Source of the DNA: Tetrapyrgos nigripes
Taxonomy: Eukaryota; Basidiomycota; Agaricomycetes; Agaricales; Campanellaceae
Assembly: GCA_013368315.1 (NCBI GenBank)
Contig: JAACJM010000069.1
Location: forward strand, 124,001 to 188,000
Length of the DNA: 64,000 nucleotides
Direction of reading: 5' to 3'
Shown: piece by piece, positions 47,034-59,914 of the stretch
Layout of the letters: every line of letters starts with the position of its first letter
How positions within the stretch are numbered: position 1 is the first letter of the stretch
Notes under the pieces: model-generated
Told to the model about the DNA's origin: nothing
The model's input: the letters and a program-made list of their open reading frames with translations, nothing else
Databases searched by the model: none
Translations under genes and position numbers: made by a program

Positions 47034-48467
47034 ATGTCACATACAACATTGCATGACTTTCAACTTGAACGAGTACTCAATGAAGGTACTATCGTTCTCC
47101 CATACCGAAAGCAGTTCTTTACATTCCTTGACGGTAAACAGAACCGGAAAAAGGCCGTCTAACTCTGCTTGGAAGTATACCTGCATTGAATACTGCAGCA
47201 GCACAATCTACTACACCTGACGGACGACTGCAGACCATCATTCGCATTGAAAAGACTGCATTTTCCAGTGACTGTGGAGATGCTTTCTTCAGTAACGAAA
47301 CGGACGCTGCATTGATCTCCAAAATCAAGCAGGTAGAGTCTACCGATATTGTGCGTATTCTGTTCATCAATGATATCGTCTGGCTTATCCTGCTCATTTA
47401 TCACTTGCAACGTCAAGGAAATAGTACAGTTGGTACCAAGGCTGGTTGTCATCGTCGCGTTCAGAAGAGTTGCAACCTCAGGGAGACGTGAAAATTAATG
47501 TTATCTGTCCAGCTACGGAAGTCCACGTCAGAAAAGTGAGCTGGTCATGTTATCGACATCGATAGGATAGACTCATGGCCTCCATGGTCTTCTAGTACTC
47601 TAAACAGCGTTCTATCCTTGTACGCGAAACTCCCGAGTTGTACAAAAGAATCACAGAACCATACATTGCCAACTTTCCTCCATCTAGAACGCAATGGTGT
47701 GTTATCATCCAAGTCTAGCCTATTTCATCCCTCCCATCATGTACTCAGGGTCACAGAAATCCTTTCCGGTCGTGCAGAACAAAACAAGATCCTATTCTCC
47801 TCTCCAGAGTTCGTCATACTTCCCGACATGAAATGGGATTTACACACAGTTGGAAGTCTCTACCTAGTAGCCATCGTGCGCGACCCAAGTCTACGTTCCT
47901 TGCGCGATCTTCGTGGTGATCTGGAAGCCGAGTCGCCAGAGACGAAGAAACGCAAGATAGATGCCAGCATTCCTGCACCTGGAAGTGAGGAACCCAGTGC
48001 CGAGTCTACGCCTGCACGAATCCACCCTCTTGGCCATATAGGGCTGCTCAAGACAATTCGATTCGAAGCCTATCGCGTAGCGGCAGAGAAATGGGGAATT
48101 AAACCCGGTGGATTGAGGATGTGGATTCATTACCAGCCTAGCTATTGTAGGTGTTCCTTCCTCTTACAGCCCTACGCGTACCTGATTAATTCGTTTTCCT
48201 GGCTTAGATCATTTTCACGTTCATATTGTGAATGCTGAATACGAAGGAGCAGGAATGGGGATGGCTGTTGGTCAAGCGCATCTTTTGGAGGATGTTATAT
48301 CTCTTGTGAGTCACAATTAACCATAAATCAACTCGTAGCTAATTTTCTTACCTGGGGTGCAGCTGGAGAACAGCCCTCGTATTTTTGAGACGATTACACT
48401 CACATACGGTCTGGGAGAACAACACGGGCTGTATGCGCCAATGACTGCGGCACAGGGAGAGTGGTAG
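47034..48467 (+). CDS. DCS1: Scavenger mRNA decapping enzyme DcpS (HIT family)
   Basis: This enzyme hydrolyses the m7GpppN cap left after 3'-5' mRNA decay. Exons join as RVLNE-EPEKGRLTLLGSIP (intron about 47089-47144), VESTDI-YSWYQGWL, VHVRK-YSKQRSILVRETPE, RTQW-VTEILSG, QPSYYHFHVHIV and DVISL-LENSPR. The HIT triad HFHVH, made across the intron at about 48150-48208, contains the catalytic histidine. ICPATE and SLRDL are other DcpS signatures. A Glu/Ser/Pro-rich insertion (about 47925-48020) interrupts the C-terminal domain. The first in-frame ATG at 47034 gives a short N-terminus; an upstream exon is possible. Stop TAG is at 48465-48467. Confidence 0.9.
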
Positions 48468-48749
48468 TACGAGGTGCTCGATATTTTCTGAAATTCTTGT
48501 CAGACAAAGATCCAGTTCAGAAACGAGTCAAATTTGAGCCAAAGTTATTGTGAAGTAGTAAAGAGATGGGTAACGTGTGTCAGAATAGGGTATAGGAATG
48601 CGCAATCTACAAATCTAGAAGAGTATAGTACTACAAAACTGATGGAAGCGATACAACGGCAGAGTAGTACAAAAGGTATCAATGTGATGTGCTATGCTTG
48701 GTAAGGAAGCGAAGAGAGAAGGTCTGAATTGTGTAGTAGTCTGAGTCCT

Positions 48750-51510
48750 CTAGCTATTGCCTGCAATTTGCAAGAGAACCCTGGTCAGACACGTGTTTCG
48801 ATTGCGAGACAAACAGATAACGATGTCCAAATCTCCGGCATCCTTAGCAGGAGCGACACCAGAAAACTCAACCCCACCATTCCTCTGCAGACTGAAGTTC
48901 ATGAATTTCGGTAAAGGCGCCCCAGATGCCAACTTGGCGATAAGGTCTTTTTGTCGCAATTCTGGCGACTCGGTGGGAGGCAAGGGAACTTTGAACTTGA
49001 ACTGTTCGCCAGCTCTGATGATCATCCTGACTGAACCTTCCCGTCCATGGCCAGCTTCAGAAGATTCCAGGGAAGAGAACGATGAGCGCATATTGGTTGA
49101 CACTGTAAGCATCGACGTGGCGTTATTGACAGGTGCACTGTCTGATCCCAGAGCACGGACATATTGGATACCGACTGAAAGATCGTCGGAACTGGGGCTG
49201 GGTTCGTTGTTGACCTTCTGCTGCCAGACACGGGCTGTGGCAGTCTGGCTTGTTATCCTAGTACGACTTGCGACTGAACCACCTGATTCTGGGGAAGAAG
49301 ACCCGGGACTTCGTGGACTAGGGACGCGAGTAGCACTGGTGAAAGGTACCAGACGGGGACGAGTGGGTGGTAAATCTCGACTTTCGGCAGACAGACTAGA
49401 CACTCGAGTGGCAGTTTGGACTATGGCTTCCTTGGCGTGCGTTTGTATTGAAGCTAGAGAATCGCCAGAGTCTGCAGACAGCCTTGAGGCGGGTAGACGA
49501 TCAACGAAATGAACCGTGGCCGGGCTCTAAAAGACAGTTAGTGATTGCAAAAGAAGTTGTAGGAAACCAGCTTACCGAGATGCTGGCTGGTGAATCGCTC
49601 ACTAACGGACGAGACGAGGAGCCGGGATTATCTGGTGATGTGTTGAGAAGAATCGGCTTTCCAATGGGGAGACGATGTGACTTGACGATAACAGGAGGCT
49701 TGATTTTGATAGTGCCGCATTTGTCGCTGACATGACGGACAGTGGTTCGTATCCTGCTCATGAACTCGCTCTTCTTCATCAACCCAGGACTCTGAATATT
49801 ACTGAAAGAGCTGTTGATATTGCTGTGTGCAGGAGATGGCCCGGCCGCTGGAGGAAAACCAATTCCGAGTCCGTGAGGCTTGGGCGAGCGTGGAAGATCC
49901 ATACCACCCCGCTGCTTTTCAATATCATCTGTCTGCTCGTCAACACCATACCACTTCTTGTCAGTCTCTGACCACCATTTATAAGCTTCTGCACCAGTGA
50001 GAGCAGTGTCTTGTACCCGCGAGACACGTCTGCAGGCAGCTAATATGATTGCTAGCGCACATACACCTCCTATGATCCCGAGAGCAATGCTCACACCTAA
50101 AATAAGTTTTCGATGTGCAGCCAAAGACAGTGCAGGCCTATGATGCCGATTGCCTTCAGCAGTATTCTTCTTTTGAGCGTCATACGCCAGCGTAAGTGTG
50201 GAATGGGATGTCGTGTGAGTATAGGAAGAATAAGCTGTGAACGTGGTCGTAATCAAAGAGGATGGAAAGTCGGAGGGCAAGCGACCTCGGATCTCAAAGG
50301 CAGACGAGTCGTAGGTGAGATATTTAGTCGCTTCTGGAACATCGTACGACACTGTCAAGTTGATAGTGGAAGGATTATCGCCTGTCGCATTGGAGAAGTA
50401 GGGCTGGATAAAGAACGAGACATTCCCGTCCCCTGGCACGTTAAAATTCGGAAGCTGGTCATCGATGAAGAAAGATGGGACCACAGAGATGGAGAGACGC
50501 GTGTGAAGAGTCTGATTGAGCGATGTCAATGTGACGGGTAGATGAACACCTTGGACGGTTTGGCGCTCTTGCCCCTCCGCATTACCAGAAAGAAGTCGGC
50601 GGCCTGCATCGTAGCTCAGCCAGTCATCATATCCAGAGGTGTCCACGTCCAGCCACGATATGTCAGACGGATGAATGGGTTGATCATCTATTTGAACGCC
50701 GACGAAATCCGAAGGCGATGAAAGCGTGAAGTTGAATGGAGTATGAGCGGTGACGTTGATAGTCGGAAGAGACTCGCGGTGCGTGGATAAATCGTGGTCT
50801 GCAATCATGATATCGAACGGCAGTGTGCTAGCAGTGTATCCGTCTTTGTCGGAAGCATGAAGGGCCAACGCGAAAGTGGTAGGCAAAGGAAGAGACCCAG
50901 GGCCAGGTGTAAAGCCGCCAATGGTTAGTTCAGTCCTGTTCCAATCCATGAAATCCGGTAAGATAGAACCGTCTCGTTGCGTGACATCGTAAACAACATT
51001 GTCCTCGTCATTCTTGAACGTTTCACTGGAGAAGCCTATGCTAAAAGACCACGCATTTGGGATACGTAGAGCAGGAACGCCGGTCCACAGAGATGAATTT
51101 TGCGAGATTATGAAGACAGATGATAGTGATGGGTTCTCCTTGTAGAATTGCTGGTCAAGAGGGATGTTGAGAGTAGGTGCTGGCTCGTCTGTAACGTAGA
51201 TGTTGCAACTAGAACTTGCTGAAGAATCGTCTTCGTCGCTAGCGGTAACTGTAACCTCGGAATATCCTCGATCTTGTGACGAGGCCGTTCCACTGAAGGA
51301 CTTGCTGCTGGCATTGAAGGAAAGCCAATCGGGGAAAGAAGCGGTGAAGCTGGTGTCGGAAGTAGAAGTGAAAGTATCCGGAGAGATAGACCATTGGTAG
51401 GATTGTCCCACTCGAGCGATTAGAGGAAGTTGCTCATCGAGCGGGTTGACGACGGAAACGCTCGCAGAGACTATAGCCGGTATTGTGATGCCGAGTAGAA
51501 GGAGAAACAT
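48750..51510 (-). CDS. AXL2: Axl2-like membrane protein with cadherin-like (CADG) domains
   Basis: This type I plasma-membrane glycoprotein is related to yeast Axl2, a bud-site/polarity and septin-linked landmark. The signal peptide MFLLLLGITIPAIVSASVSV begins at 51510; an in-frame ATG at 51600 adds 30 residues and is the alternative. Two or more dystroglycan-type cadherin-like repeats follow (for example FPDWLSFNASSKSFSGTA). They carry many N-glycosylation sites (NRT, NVT, NFT, NQT, NVS, NAT, NLT). A single transmembrane helix (LILGVSIALGIIGGVCALAI) is near 50030-50100. The cytoplasmic tail is Ser/Pro-rich and interrupted by an intron at about 49505-49575. The gene ends QIAGNS at 48750. The tail ends in a further small beta-rich segment (GVEFSGVAPAKDAGDLDI). 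Confidence 0.85.
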
Positions 51511-51823
51511 AGCGAGCTGAACAAGGCGAGCACACTGTTCGACTTGTCCGCAAGAACAGCGTTGGAGTTGTGCACAAGTTGAGATTTTCACGTGCCACAT
51601 TTTCTATCAGACAACCCGTAGCCCAAAACTTTAGTCTCCTCTATCGTATAATCGTATACCTAATTACTTACACTTGTACAGGGAGATATTCTAAACAAGA
51701 ACATAAATGGAAAACTTTTAGCACAAGATTGAAACAACACTGCTTATGTATCCGTAAAAATATATGGCGGGCGTCAAAGATGCATAAAACATGAAAACGT
51801 CAATATCATAACTCTTTAGGCCT

Positions 51824-54800
51824 TTAAGCACCTGGGACAAAGGCGGATAAACCAGCTGCCTGAACCTTTGAAGCATCCTGGGCGTTGAGGTGACCTATGA
51901 GCTGAATGAGCTCCGCCCTGATCTCATCCCCAACCTGATCAGGTCCATTAGGATCAAGGACTATTGCGAACACCGACAGCAACTTGTCCATGTACGGACC
52001 AAGAGCTTGAGGATTTGTTCTCGTGAGGTGGAAGATGGCGCGAAAAACTGGCCTGTTCTCCAAGTAATCATTTTTGAGGGGAAGAGCATTAATGAACACG
52101 GGCAGAACTTGGTCCAAGGGAATGGCGGCAGTGTTGCGAAGAATGAGACGAGCAACAGCGCCAGCGGCATTGTCCTTGGCGTTCAGCTTGGGAGAGGGAG
52201 ATTCAGGCGTGATGTCGAAGAGGGGTCGGAGAGCACCGAGGAGAGGAAGATATTGCTGCGATAGATCAACCTCAGAGTACTCGACAAGAAGACCAGATGC
52301 AAAGGCAGCATTGCTAAGCACCTCAGCATCGGGGTCGCTGAGAGCCTGGTAGAAGAGCTCCAGCAGCGGCTCTGTGGAAGGAGTCACTGCGTTCTTCATG
52401 CCAGCAATGATCTCGGCCAAGCAACCAATAGCTGAAGAGCGGTCGCTGAGAGAGCGATTCTTTTTCTGTGAGAATATCATCAGTAACGGAAGGAACGATA
52501 ATCCTATAGAAACTCACGTAGTATTTAGCAATGAGGGGGAAGAAGCGGTTGAAAGCTGGGGCAAAATCGGGGCCCAAAATGTTAGCCAGAGCAGCAACGA
52601 GGTCTCCAGCAGAAGAGATGAGGACAGAGTCGTATTCAGCCTGGGCTTCAGGTGCTTCCTCCTCTTCGTCCTGATCAGGATCTTGCTGGCAGAATGCCTT
52701 TTGCTCGAGGATCTGGATAGCAATGGTGCTGATAGGCTCGAGATCTGTAAATTGATAATGGTCAGTGTCGGTTAGAAGACAGGTAGAAAACGCCACGTAC
52801 GGCCTTCGATGAACGCAGGACCAATTTTGTTCATGGTCTCAGCGAGACTTACACATAGAGCAGATACAACAGACCTGGAGAAAGACAGTCAGTATTGGGT
52901 CCGCAAAACACATGATAGAAGGGAGGTCAGAATAGTTGGAAAAAGTGGTCTCATGCACCGATTGGTGTCGAAGTGAGCTGAGTTAAATTCTCATCACGAA
53001 AAAGATGATATATATCAAATCAGTCGAGAAAAAACACTCACTTGTTGTCCTCAGTGTCATACATTTCAAGAAGAGGAGGGAGAATGTGACCAATGAGGTC
53101 CTTGACAGTCTGCTGAAGAGGGACAGTCTAAGGAGAAAGAAGTCAGCCGTAAAGCCAAACTCAAGAACTACGGACCAAACCTACCACGTTAGCACCGGCC
53201 TGCCACTCCTGAGGATCACTCAAGTCGTAGAATGACCTGACAATCTCGAGCAGGGAGTCGAGAGCACTCTTCCTAATGCCTTCGTAATAATGGTTCAGGA
53301 GAGCAACCAGTTCAAGAGCACAAGACTCGACGTAAGGCAGGAAGTGTCCCTGTGTGGCAGAGAAGAGAGTACCAATGGTATCAGCAGCAATCTCCTTCTC
53401 AACAGCAATAGCACTGTTGACGTCCATCAACTTGTCGAGGTCGATGTCCTCGAGCTCAGCGACTGGCATGCCATTGGCATCGACTTCATCAGTGATAGTG
53501 ATAGCGTTGGATGCAGACAGACCTGTGCCGAATGCTGCAGAAGCATCTTGCACGGAAGTGGCAAGATCATCGCCACCCTCTGCCTGTTTGCAGCTGGCCA
53601 AGAGAGGAGGAACGACCTGAGGAAGATACCCAGCAAACTCATCACCAAAGACCCTTGCCATAACACCGAAGAAGAGGAAGCTACATTCCCTCAACCTGGC
53701 ACTGCCCATCTCAATGCCCTGGAAGGCCTGAGTCATCATGGTCGGGAAGTAAGGTCGGAACTTATCCTTGCCGACAGCCTCAGCGAAGGTACCGACAGCA
53801 TCCATGGTGATGCCTCGCAATTCAATCTCTTCACCTTCGCCTGTGAGGACGAGGAAATGTTGAACACGTTGCATAGTCGGCTCGAAGTAAGGAACGAATT
53901 GCTCTTTCGACGCGTGTGCAGCACTGCCAATAGCACCAGTGACGACGGCCTTGACCGACAATGGTGCAGTCTCAAGGAGACCGGAGAGGCGTTCCATGAT
54001 GAGCTGAAGGTATTGGTCGATGACATCGTGAAGAATTTCCAAGAGAGCATCGAGAGCAGTGCAGGCAGACTTTTGAGTCTGGGGATCGTTGATGAGGTTC
54101 ATGATAGCCTAAGGAAGCATTGAGACAGGGAGTGCAAAAGTTCTGAAAGATACAACGTACAGGAACAAGGACCTGGTGTTTAGCAACACAGTCCTCCTCC
54201 AGCCACTCGCAGAAGCAGCTGACAGCTATACATGTCGCCTTTCTGACACTAGCATCACTGTCTTGGAGACCAGCCTCGATGATTGGCCAGACTTCATTCA
54301 TAAGAGGAGTCATGAATTCGCTGCATCCCTCGACCGCGATCCCTAGAGCAAGCATAGCACCGCGACGTTGGGCCGCTTGCGGAGCAGAGAAGTATTGCAC
54401 AATCAGGGTGCGCAAGGCAGGGAATACCTGGGTAGGAGGAAGACTCGTTGACAGGCCATCGATGATACGAAGCGCAGACTGAAACACGGGATTAAGAAAC
54501 AGCAAGACGTATAAAACCAGAGTATACTCACTCTGGAAGGCGCATCTTCGTCAACATCTTCGGGTTCTTCCTCGGTGGTGATAGGCATCAAGTGCTCAAG
54601 GATTTGAGGGGCGAGACCGAAACTTTGAAGTTTTGATTTTTTACTTCGAAAAAAGTCAAAAAATATGAGCTGAGATAATTCAGATATAACTTACTATTGG
54701 ACAGTCCAATTGAGGGCATTGAGGGCCAGGATTCGGAGCTCAGTTTCATAGGCACGATTGCCACCACAACGGAGCAGAAACTCAACAAGGTCAGGAATGA

Positions 54801-55947
54801 TCTTGCTGAGGATAGGAACTTCCTAGGAAGAGAATCAGGACAGAACAACAGGACAACTTTTAGACACAACTTACAAGGATAAGAAGTGTTTCGAGAACAT
54901 CGAAGAGCTGACGTGCTCCTGCTTCGTTGCCAGTCTCTACACATTGGCCCACAACTTGGATCATAGCAGGAAGAAGGGTTTGGAATTGTGCCTGCCGACA
55001 ATGAATAAACATCTCGAATGCAGGAGGTAATTTGTCCCACTCACAAGGTAAGCCTTGTCATCAGAGTCGAGGAACTGTGCAATGACAGCCATGGCCCTTC
55101 AAAAACTTGAGTGCGGGTGCAGTCAACATAGAAAAAGGACACACACCTGACGGTAGTAATCCGAACTTCAATGCTGTCAGGATCGTTCAGGGTTTGGCTA
55201 AACAATTGGAAAAGGGAAGCCAAGTGATCTTGGAAACCCTCGACTATGTTTTCAAGAGCAGTGTACAGCATATATATGCCAACTTCCCTATGCGAAGGGT
55301 TGGAGGAGGTGCAGGTTTGCTGGAGGAAGGGAAGCAACTGCGACCAGGTACCTTGAGGGATTTCGATGGCGGCGATGGCAGCTACGACACGAGCAGCAGA
55401 GTGCCGTACCAAGGAGCTGTAACATCCAGTTCAAGATTCTAATAAATCAAAAAGCCTTGGAACCATTACTCACTTTGATTCTGCGAGGATCAGTTCTGGG
55501 AATTTAGACTTGATCTGTTCCCGTTCATCTTGAGGCAAAAGGGTCCATAGGTTACCACTGTTGTAGGAAACACGCTTTCTGAGCTCAACGGCAGCCAGTT
55601 GACGGATCTATAACCGAATTCGCGTCGATTGATGAGAGCAAGAAGAGGTAAGACACGTACAGCTTGGTCCGGGGAACTAGCAATGATGCTGGCGAGAGCA
55701 GATATACATGCTGGGTTCTTGTAGTAGTCTTGGTTCAGTTGCGCGGTAGCCTTGCGTGTAGTTAGAGGCAGTTAGACTCCTGAAACGCTAGATAGGACTG
55801 AGATAAGCATACAGCTTTGAGAGCGTTCGTATCGTTAGAGGTAGTTTGGACGAGCAAGTTGTGCAGTCCTTGGACGAAATTGGGCTGACAAAAGAGATCA
55901 GAATGGTGCACAGATGAGATCGTAGACAATCAAGTACTTACATCCAT
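51824..55947 (-). CDS. KAP123: Importin beta-family karyopherin Kap123/IPO4
   Basis: This nuclear import receptor for ribosomal proteins and histones is built of HEAT repeats. Exon 1 is only six bases: ATG GAT, then intron GTAAGT, then PNFVQGLHNLLVQTTSND. The N-terminus with AVELRKRVS matches the family Ran-binding repeats. Characteristic middle repeats such as QRRGAMLALGIAVEGCSEFM and RKATCIAVSCFCEWLEEDC follow. The C-terminus ends GLSAFVPGA with TAA at 51824-51826. The gene is cut by about twelve short introns and no frame damage is visible. About 1080 residues are predicted, normal for the family. Confidence 0.92.
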
Positions 55948-56915
55948 TTTATCGGGATGAAGGAAGGGGATGGAAGGGGAGGATTAAAGGATGAGAGTAA
56001 AAGGATAAGACTTCGAAAAACTTTTTTCTGCTGATCCCACTAGCCGAGGCACGTGGAATGCCGAAACCAGCCGCGTCGCGGTCGCGCTTTTTGAACTTGA
56101 ACTGGACTATTGTTCTCCAGAAAAGCAACAGTGCCAGCTGAGGATATCAAGTCGGCTAGATGATTTGAACTCTGACCACAACATTCATCCAAAGCAGTGT
56201 CATCGACGTACTATTCTTACTCCATCGTCTCGTCCCTCGAGGCGCAAAGAAGCCATGGACTAGATCTGTGTCATCCCCTTCTAGCCTTTGACATATTTGC
56301 TAACAGCGACTCCGGTTGAGGTCAGAGCATGGCAGATGATATCATAGCAAGAGCTCGTTCAACTGTGACACCAAGCAACGCAGATCCCTCAAGCCCCGAG
56401 TGCCAGTGGTTCTTTGGCGCCGCGGCGCATCAGTACACTATCAGGCTTTGGACGAATATCCTTGTCCAGAGCACTCTCGATCGTCTATCATTCCAAGATC
56501 CGATGTAGCATAAAGTTGGTCTCTCTCTCCATTGGGCTCATTGACTGTCACTGTCTCTACTTAGAGAAACTCTTGGCTTTGCTTGTATTCTCATGTAATC
56601 TATTTTTTGTTATTCCTCATCAGATGTCCTAAACCCCGAACTGCCTTCAGCTTTTCACACCCTCTGTCCGGATTCTCTCCACGAATGATGATCATGTCAC
56701 CAGCCATCTGTCGAAAAGCCGGATTTCTGACAGCCTTCCCTTTAGACACCTTCTGACATTGCTGATTGCATTTGAATGATTTGCATGTCCGTGCGCCGAA
56801 ACGATATAAACTCCCTAGGTTTGCAGATGCTGCCAAGGTCTTTCTAACATTCACCTTCCTTTCTTTTTGAGGAAGCGCTCGTTTTTTTTCTCATCACTCC
56901 TTTGCCCTCAAATTC
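55948..56915. other. Divergent intergenic region, nothing recognised
   Basis: This is nearly 1 kb between Kap123 (minus) and the DUF6533 gene (plus). No protein family, repeat or RNA gene was recognised. The 84-residue frame on the minus strand at 56600-56854 has no supporting features. Confidence 0.5.
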
Positions 56916-58688
56916 ATGGATGCTACACCAATCGAAACTACATCATCGATTAATGAACAGTGAGTTGGAAGCTCTTTATGCTGACTGCCTAACGTTGTGC
57001 TCTTCAACAGACGATACGAGGAATACTTTCATCTTTTGGGTCTTGGTACGTGAAGCTCCGTTCTTTCTTCAAACATCAATTGCTGAAAGATGTGCAGTGT
57101 TCTTGTACTGGGATCACATCATCACATTTTGTGAGCTCACTCCTCCATTATCGGCACTCTTCTGTCAGCTCATCCTACTCAAGCAATGGAAGTCGAATAC
57201 TTGTGGACTCATTTCGGTAGCCTTAGCAGCTACATGTTCTTTCTAAATCGTTACTTTTCCTCGCTGGGTGTAATAGCAGTCACGGTCTCTCTCTTTTCTA
57301 ATTCATTAACTGCAGCGGTGAGCAATTATCCCCAGGCCCGTTATATCTCTATCCTGATAGTTCTTAATTGACTATAGAGGTTAGCCAGCGGATTTCCAAA
57401 CGGTTGCTTCATTACCCTTACAATGATACCCCTCTAGCTGCAAACCTTTTCACTCTTACCGCCAAGCGCTGCTTGTCCTGACTCAAGTCATAGTGTGTAG
57501 TAAGTCCCCGTCCGAAAATTATGTCTAACACAAGTGAATGGCCACCCTTTCCAGTCCTGCTCACCTTGCGTATATATGCGCTATATGGTCGAAGCCTCAA
57601 GATGTTGGTTTACATGCTGTCGTTTGGATTTTTCTTGGCCGGAGTTGCCTGTGTACGTTTTTCTAACCAGTCAGTCTATTGACCCAAGATATGCTAACCT
57701 TGAGCACACAGTTCGCTCTATTCTTCGGAGGACAATCCCAGTCTTCCGTCACCAGCATGGGCTGCCATACAGAGCTCGAATTCCTAACGTATGCCCCACG
57801 CTTTTGTCTCTTATACTGGACCTGATATTGTCTCATTCATGAAATTCTCTGTGTTTAGGGCCGTCCGTAAGCAGCGTCCTCCTTGATATAATCATATCTC
57901 GCTTCGATATTTACTTGAACACATAGAAATCGCCTCGTCTTGGGAAGCGTTGTTTATATACGACTCCATGCTTTTCATATTAACCCTCAAGAAAGCATAC
58001 GATGCGAGATATGAATTCAAAAATGAGATGACAAATGTGCCATCGCTGCTGGTACTGGTTATCAGGGATGGTCAGCAGTACTACTACTACTTGCCGCACT
58101 TTCATAACACACTGACGACGTCATGCACCTCACCTAGGCTCAATCTACTTCGCGTGAATAACTCCTCCTTGCTCCCGACTTCAGCATCCAAGAGTTGGTT
58201 CTGATTCTTCTTCTAGAGTGATGGCCATAGCGAACCTTATAAATATACTCACCTTCTATGTATGTCCCTGTTCTTGGCTTCTCTCAATCTCAAACTCAAC
58301 CCCTCTCTCACTCCTTTTGTAGCTCACTGGAGTATGTCTTCCTTCATCATCCTCTCTGGGATGAAAACTCGAGAACGACTGAAGCTAACTGACTTGACAC
58401 ACAGCCCTATATGAGAGGAGGTCTATCAACTTTTTCCAGCGCGTAAGTGGCTCGCATTCTCGATGACTCTTTCGGCTCAATTCATTCTTTCTCAAACTGA
58501 CCAGGGTATCAGTAACCATGCTATCCCGTCTCATGCTCAACCTTCATAGTATAGCAGAGACAGGGCTATACACGTCACATCGAGAAACCATAACATATCA
58601 GTTTGGGACACTGAGCGGTCTCTCAGGCTTTGCCTTTCTCTCTGAATCTGATAACGATGATCCTTATCCGGACGTTTTACCGACATGA
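56916..58688 (+). CDS. DUF6533 seven-helix membrane protein
   Basis: This multi-pass protein belongs to a large family restricted to agaricomycetes, with no known function. Exons are very short. They join as MDATPIETTSSINEQ-RYEEYFHLLGLV-FLYWDHIITF-SMEVEYLWTHFG, the DUF6533 N-terminal signature, then SSYMFFLNRYF. CKPFHSYRQALLVLTQVIVC and LLTLRIYALYGRSLKMLVYM follow as the next helices. The last exon, MLSRLMLNLHSIAETG, ends at TGA 58686-58688. About eight introns are inferred, some boundaries in the middle being uncertain. Seven hydrophobic helices are expected. Confidence 0.75.
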
Positions 58689-59439
58689 AGGACAACAACA
58701 ACGATATACACTGTCAGAATGACTCATGGCATTAATGACAGGATCCTGTACTATTTCTGTATCCTTTTGAAAAGTGCTTGCTTTTGGGACTGTGGATATT
58801 TTATGGTAATTTACTGGGATATAGACTTTGAATGTAGCGTAGAAGAAGGGCGCCCTCGACGGACGACATAATATGTATCCGACTGTAAACAGACGTTTGT
58901 ACTTACTCTTGATACACGACTGGGCGCAATGCTTAGCTAGTACAACTTCATAGTGAGCGCATTTGAAACATTGACGAGTCGTGCATGACGAGTATGGTCA
59001 ACCTTTTCTGCAAACCTGGCAAATCGTAAGAACAATAGACATTTCTGGGTACATAGACAGTATACAACACGATTAAGAGCAAAAAAATCTAATGGCAGAT
59101 ACTATCAAAACAGATTTACAGGGGCAGATCGTAATAATACACTGCAACGGACCCTAGAAATCAACAAATGATAGTCGTGGTCGGGGAGCAATATAAGTGA
59201 CTGCGGGTATCATGGAAGTGACTGCAGGAGGAATTGATGTGGTGCCTGGAATACTTAATGTCCAGAGACTATGGAGCGGTGATATCATGGTGATCGTAAC
59301 GCCTGATGAGATGGCTTGCGATGGATAAGAATATTCTGGGATATTTATGGTTGACCCCCGGCGACGGTGGTAAATGCTAGGATGACATTGGTGATATTAG
59401 TGACTCCTGCGATAACGCTGGTGATACTTCGACAGGTAC
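58689..59439. other. Intergenic region, nothing firm recognised
   Basis: Sequence 59170-59440 has the Gly/Val/Thr codon bias of the neighbouring decayed lectin tail when read on the minus strand, but no frame is held. 58689-59160 shows nothing. Confidence 0.45.
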
Positions 59440-59914
59440 CAGAGGTGTCTGAGGGAAGGAGTGGTGGTGTCTGTGGCTGCTGAGCTGGTAACGGTGGCGG
59501 AAGGAGAGGCACTATTGATGTCTGTGGATGCTGAACTGCTAGTGCTACCGAGAGGAGTACCGGTTACCGCGGTGTCTGTGGCTGCTAAACTGGTAGCAGT
59601 AGCAAGGCCAGTGGCAGAACCGGAGACGATGATGTTGGGATCACGGAGGTAGCACTTCCAATAACAGAGGTGATGGCAGGAATCGTAGTGCTGATACCGC
59701 TGATGGCGGTGGTGACTGGTGGAACAACAGTACCAGTAGTCCCTCCAATAACGGTGGTTCCTGAAAGTACAATCGTAGATGGTCCGTTGCTCGTAGTCGT
59801 GGTGTTAGTGTTAATTCCAGGCGTGGTAGTAACTGAACCACCAGGGAGAGTGGTCGTGGTTGTAAAGCTCATGACAGTGACTGTAGCCGTGACTGGCGCT
59901 TGGGAGTTAATGGT
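59440..59914 (-). pseudogene. Ser/Thr-rich tail past the lectin stop, frame-broken
   Basis: Beyond the stop at 59915-59917 the same frame continues as a Thr/Val/Ser-rich tail (TTTTTLPGGSVTTTPGINT) to 59585. A different frame then continues Ser/Thr/Ala-rich (SLAATDTAVTGTPLGSTSSS) to about 59440. Three imperfect units of about 55 bp starting GTCTGTGG(C/A)TGCT lie at 59467-59630. It looks like a once-translated, wall-type stalk that has lost frame. Confidence 0.6.

Noticed and set aside
52323..54123. Plus-strand reading frames of 90-277 codons across 52-54 kb
   Set aside because: They lie opposite the Kap123 HEAT-repeat exons, which have clear family identity; the opposite frames have none.
56600..56854. 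Small basic Cys-containing minus-strand frame of 84 codons
   Set aside because: It has no recognised domain, no signal peptide and no splice support; it is likely chance.
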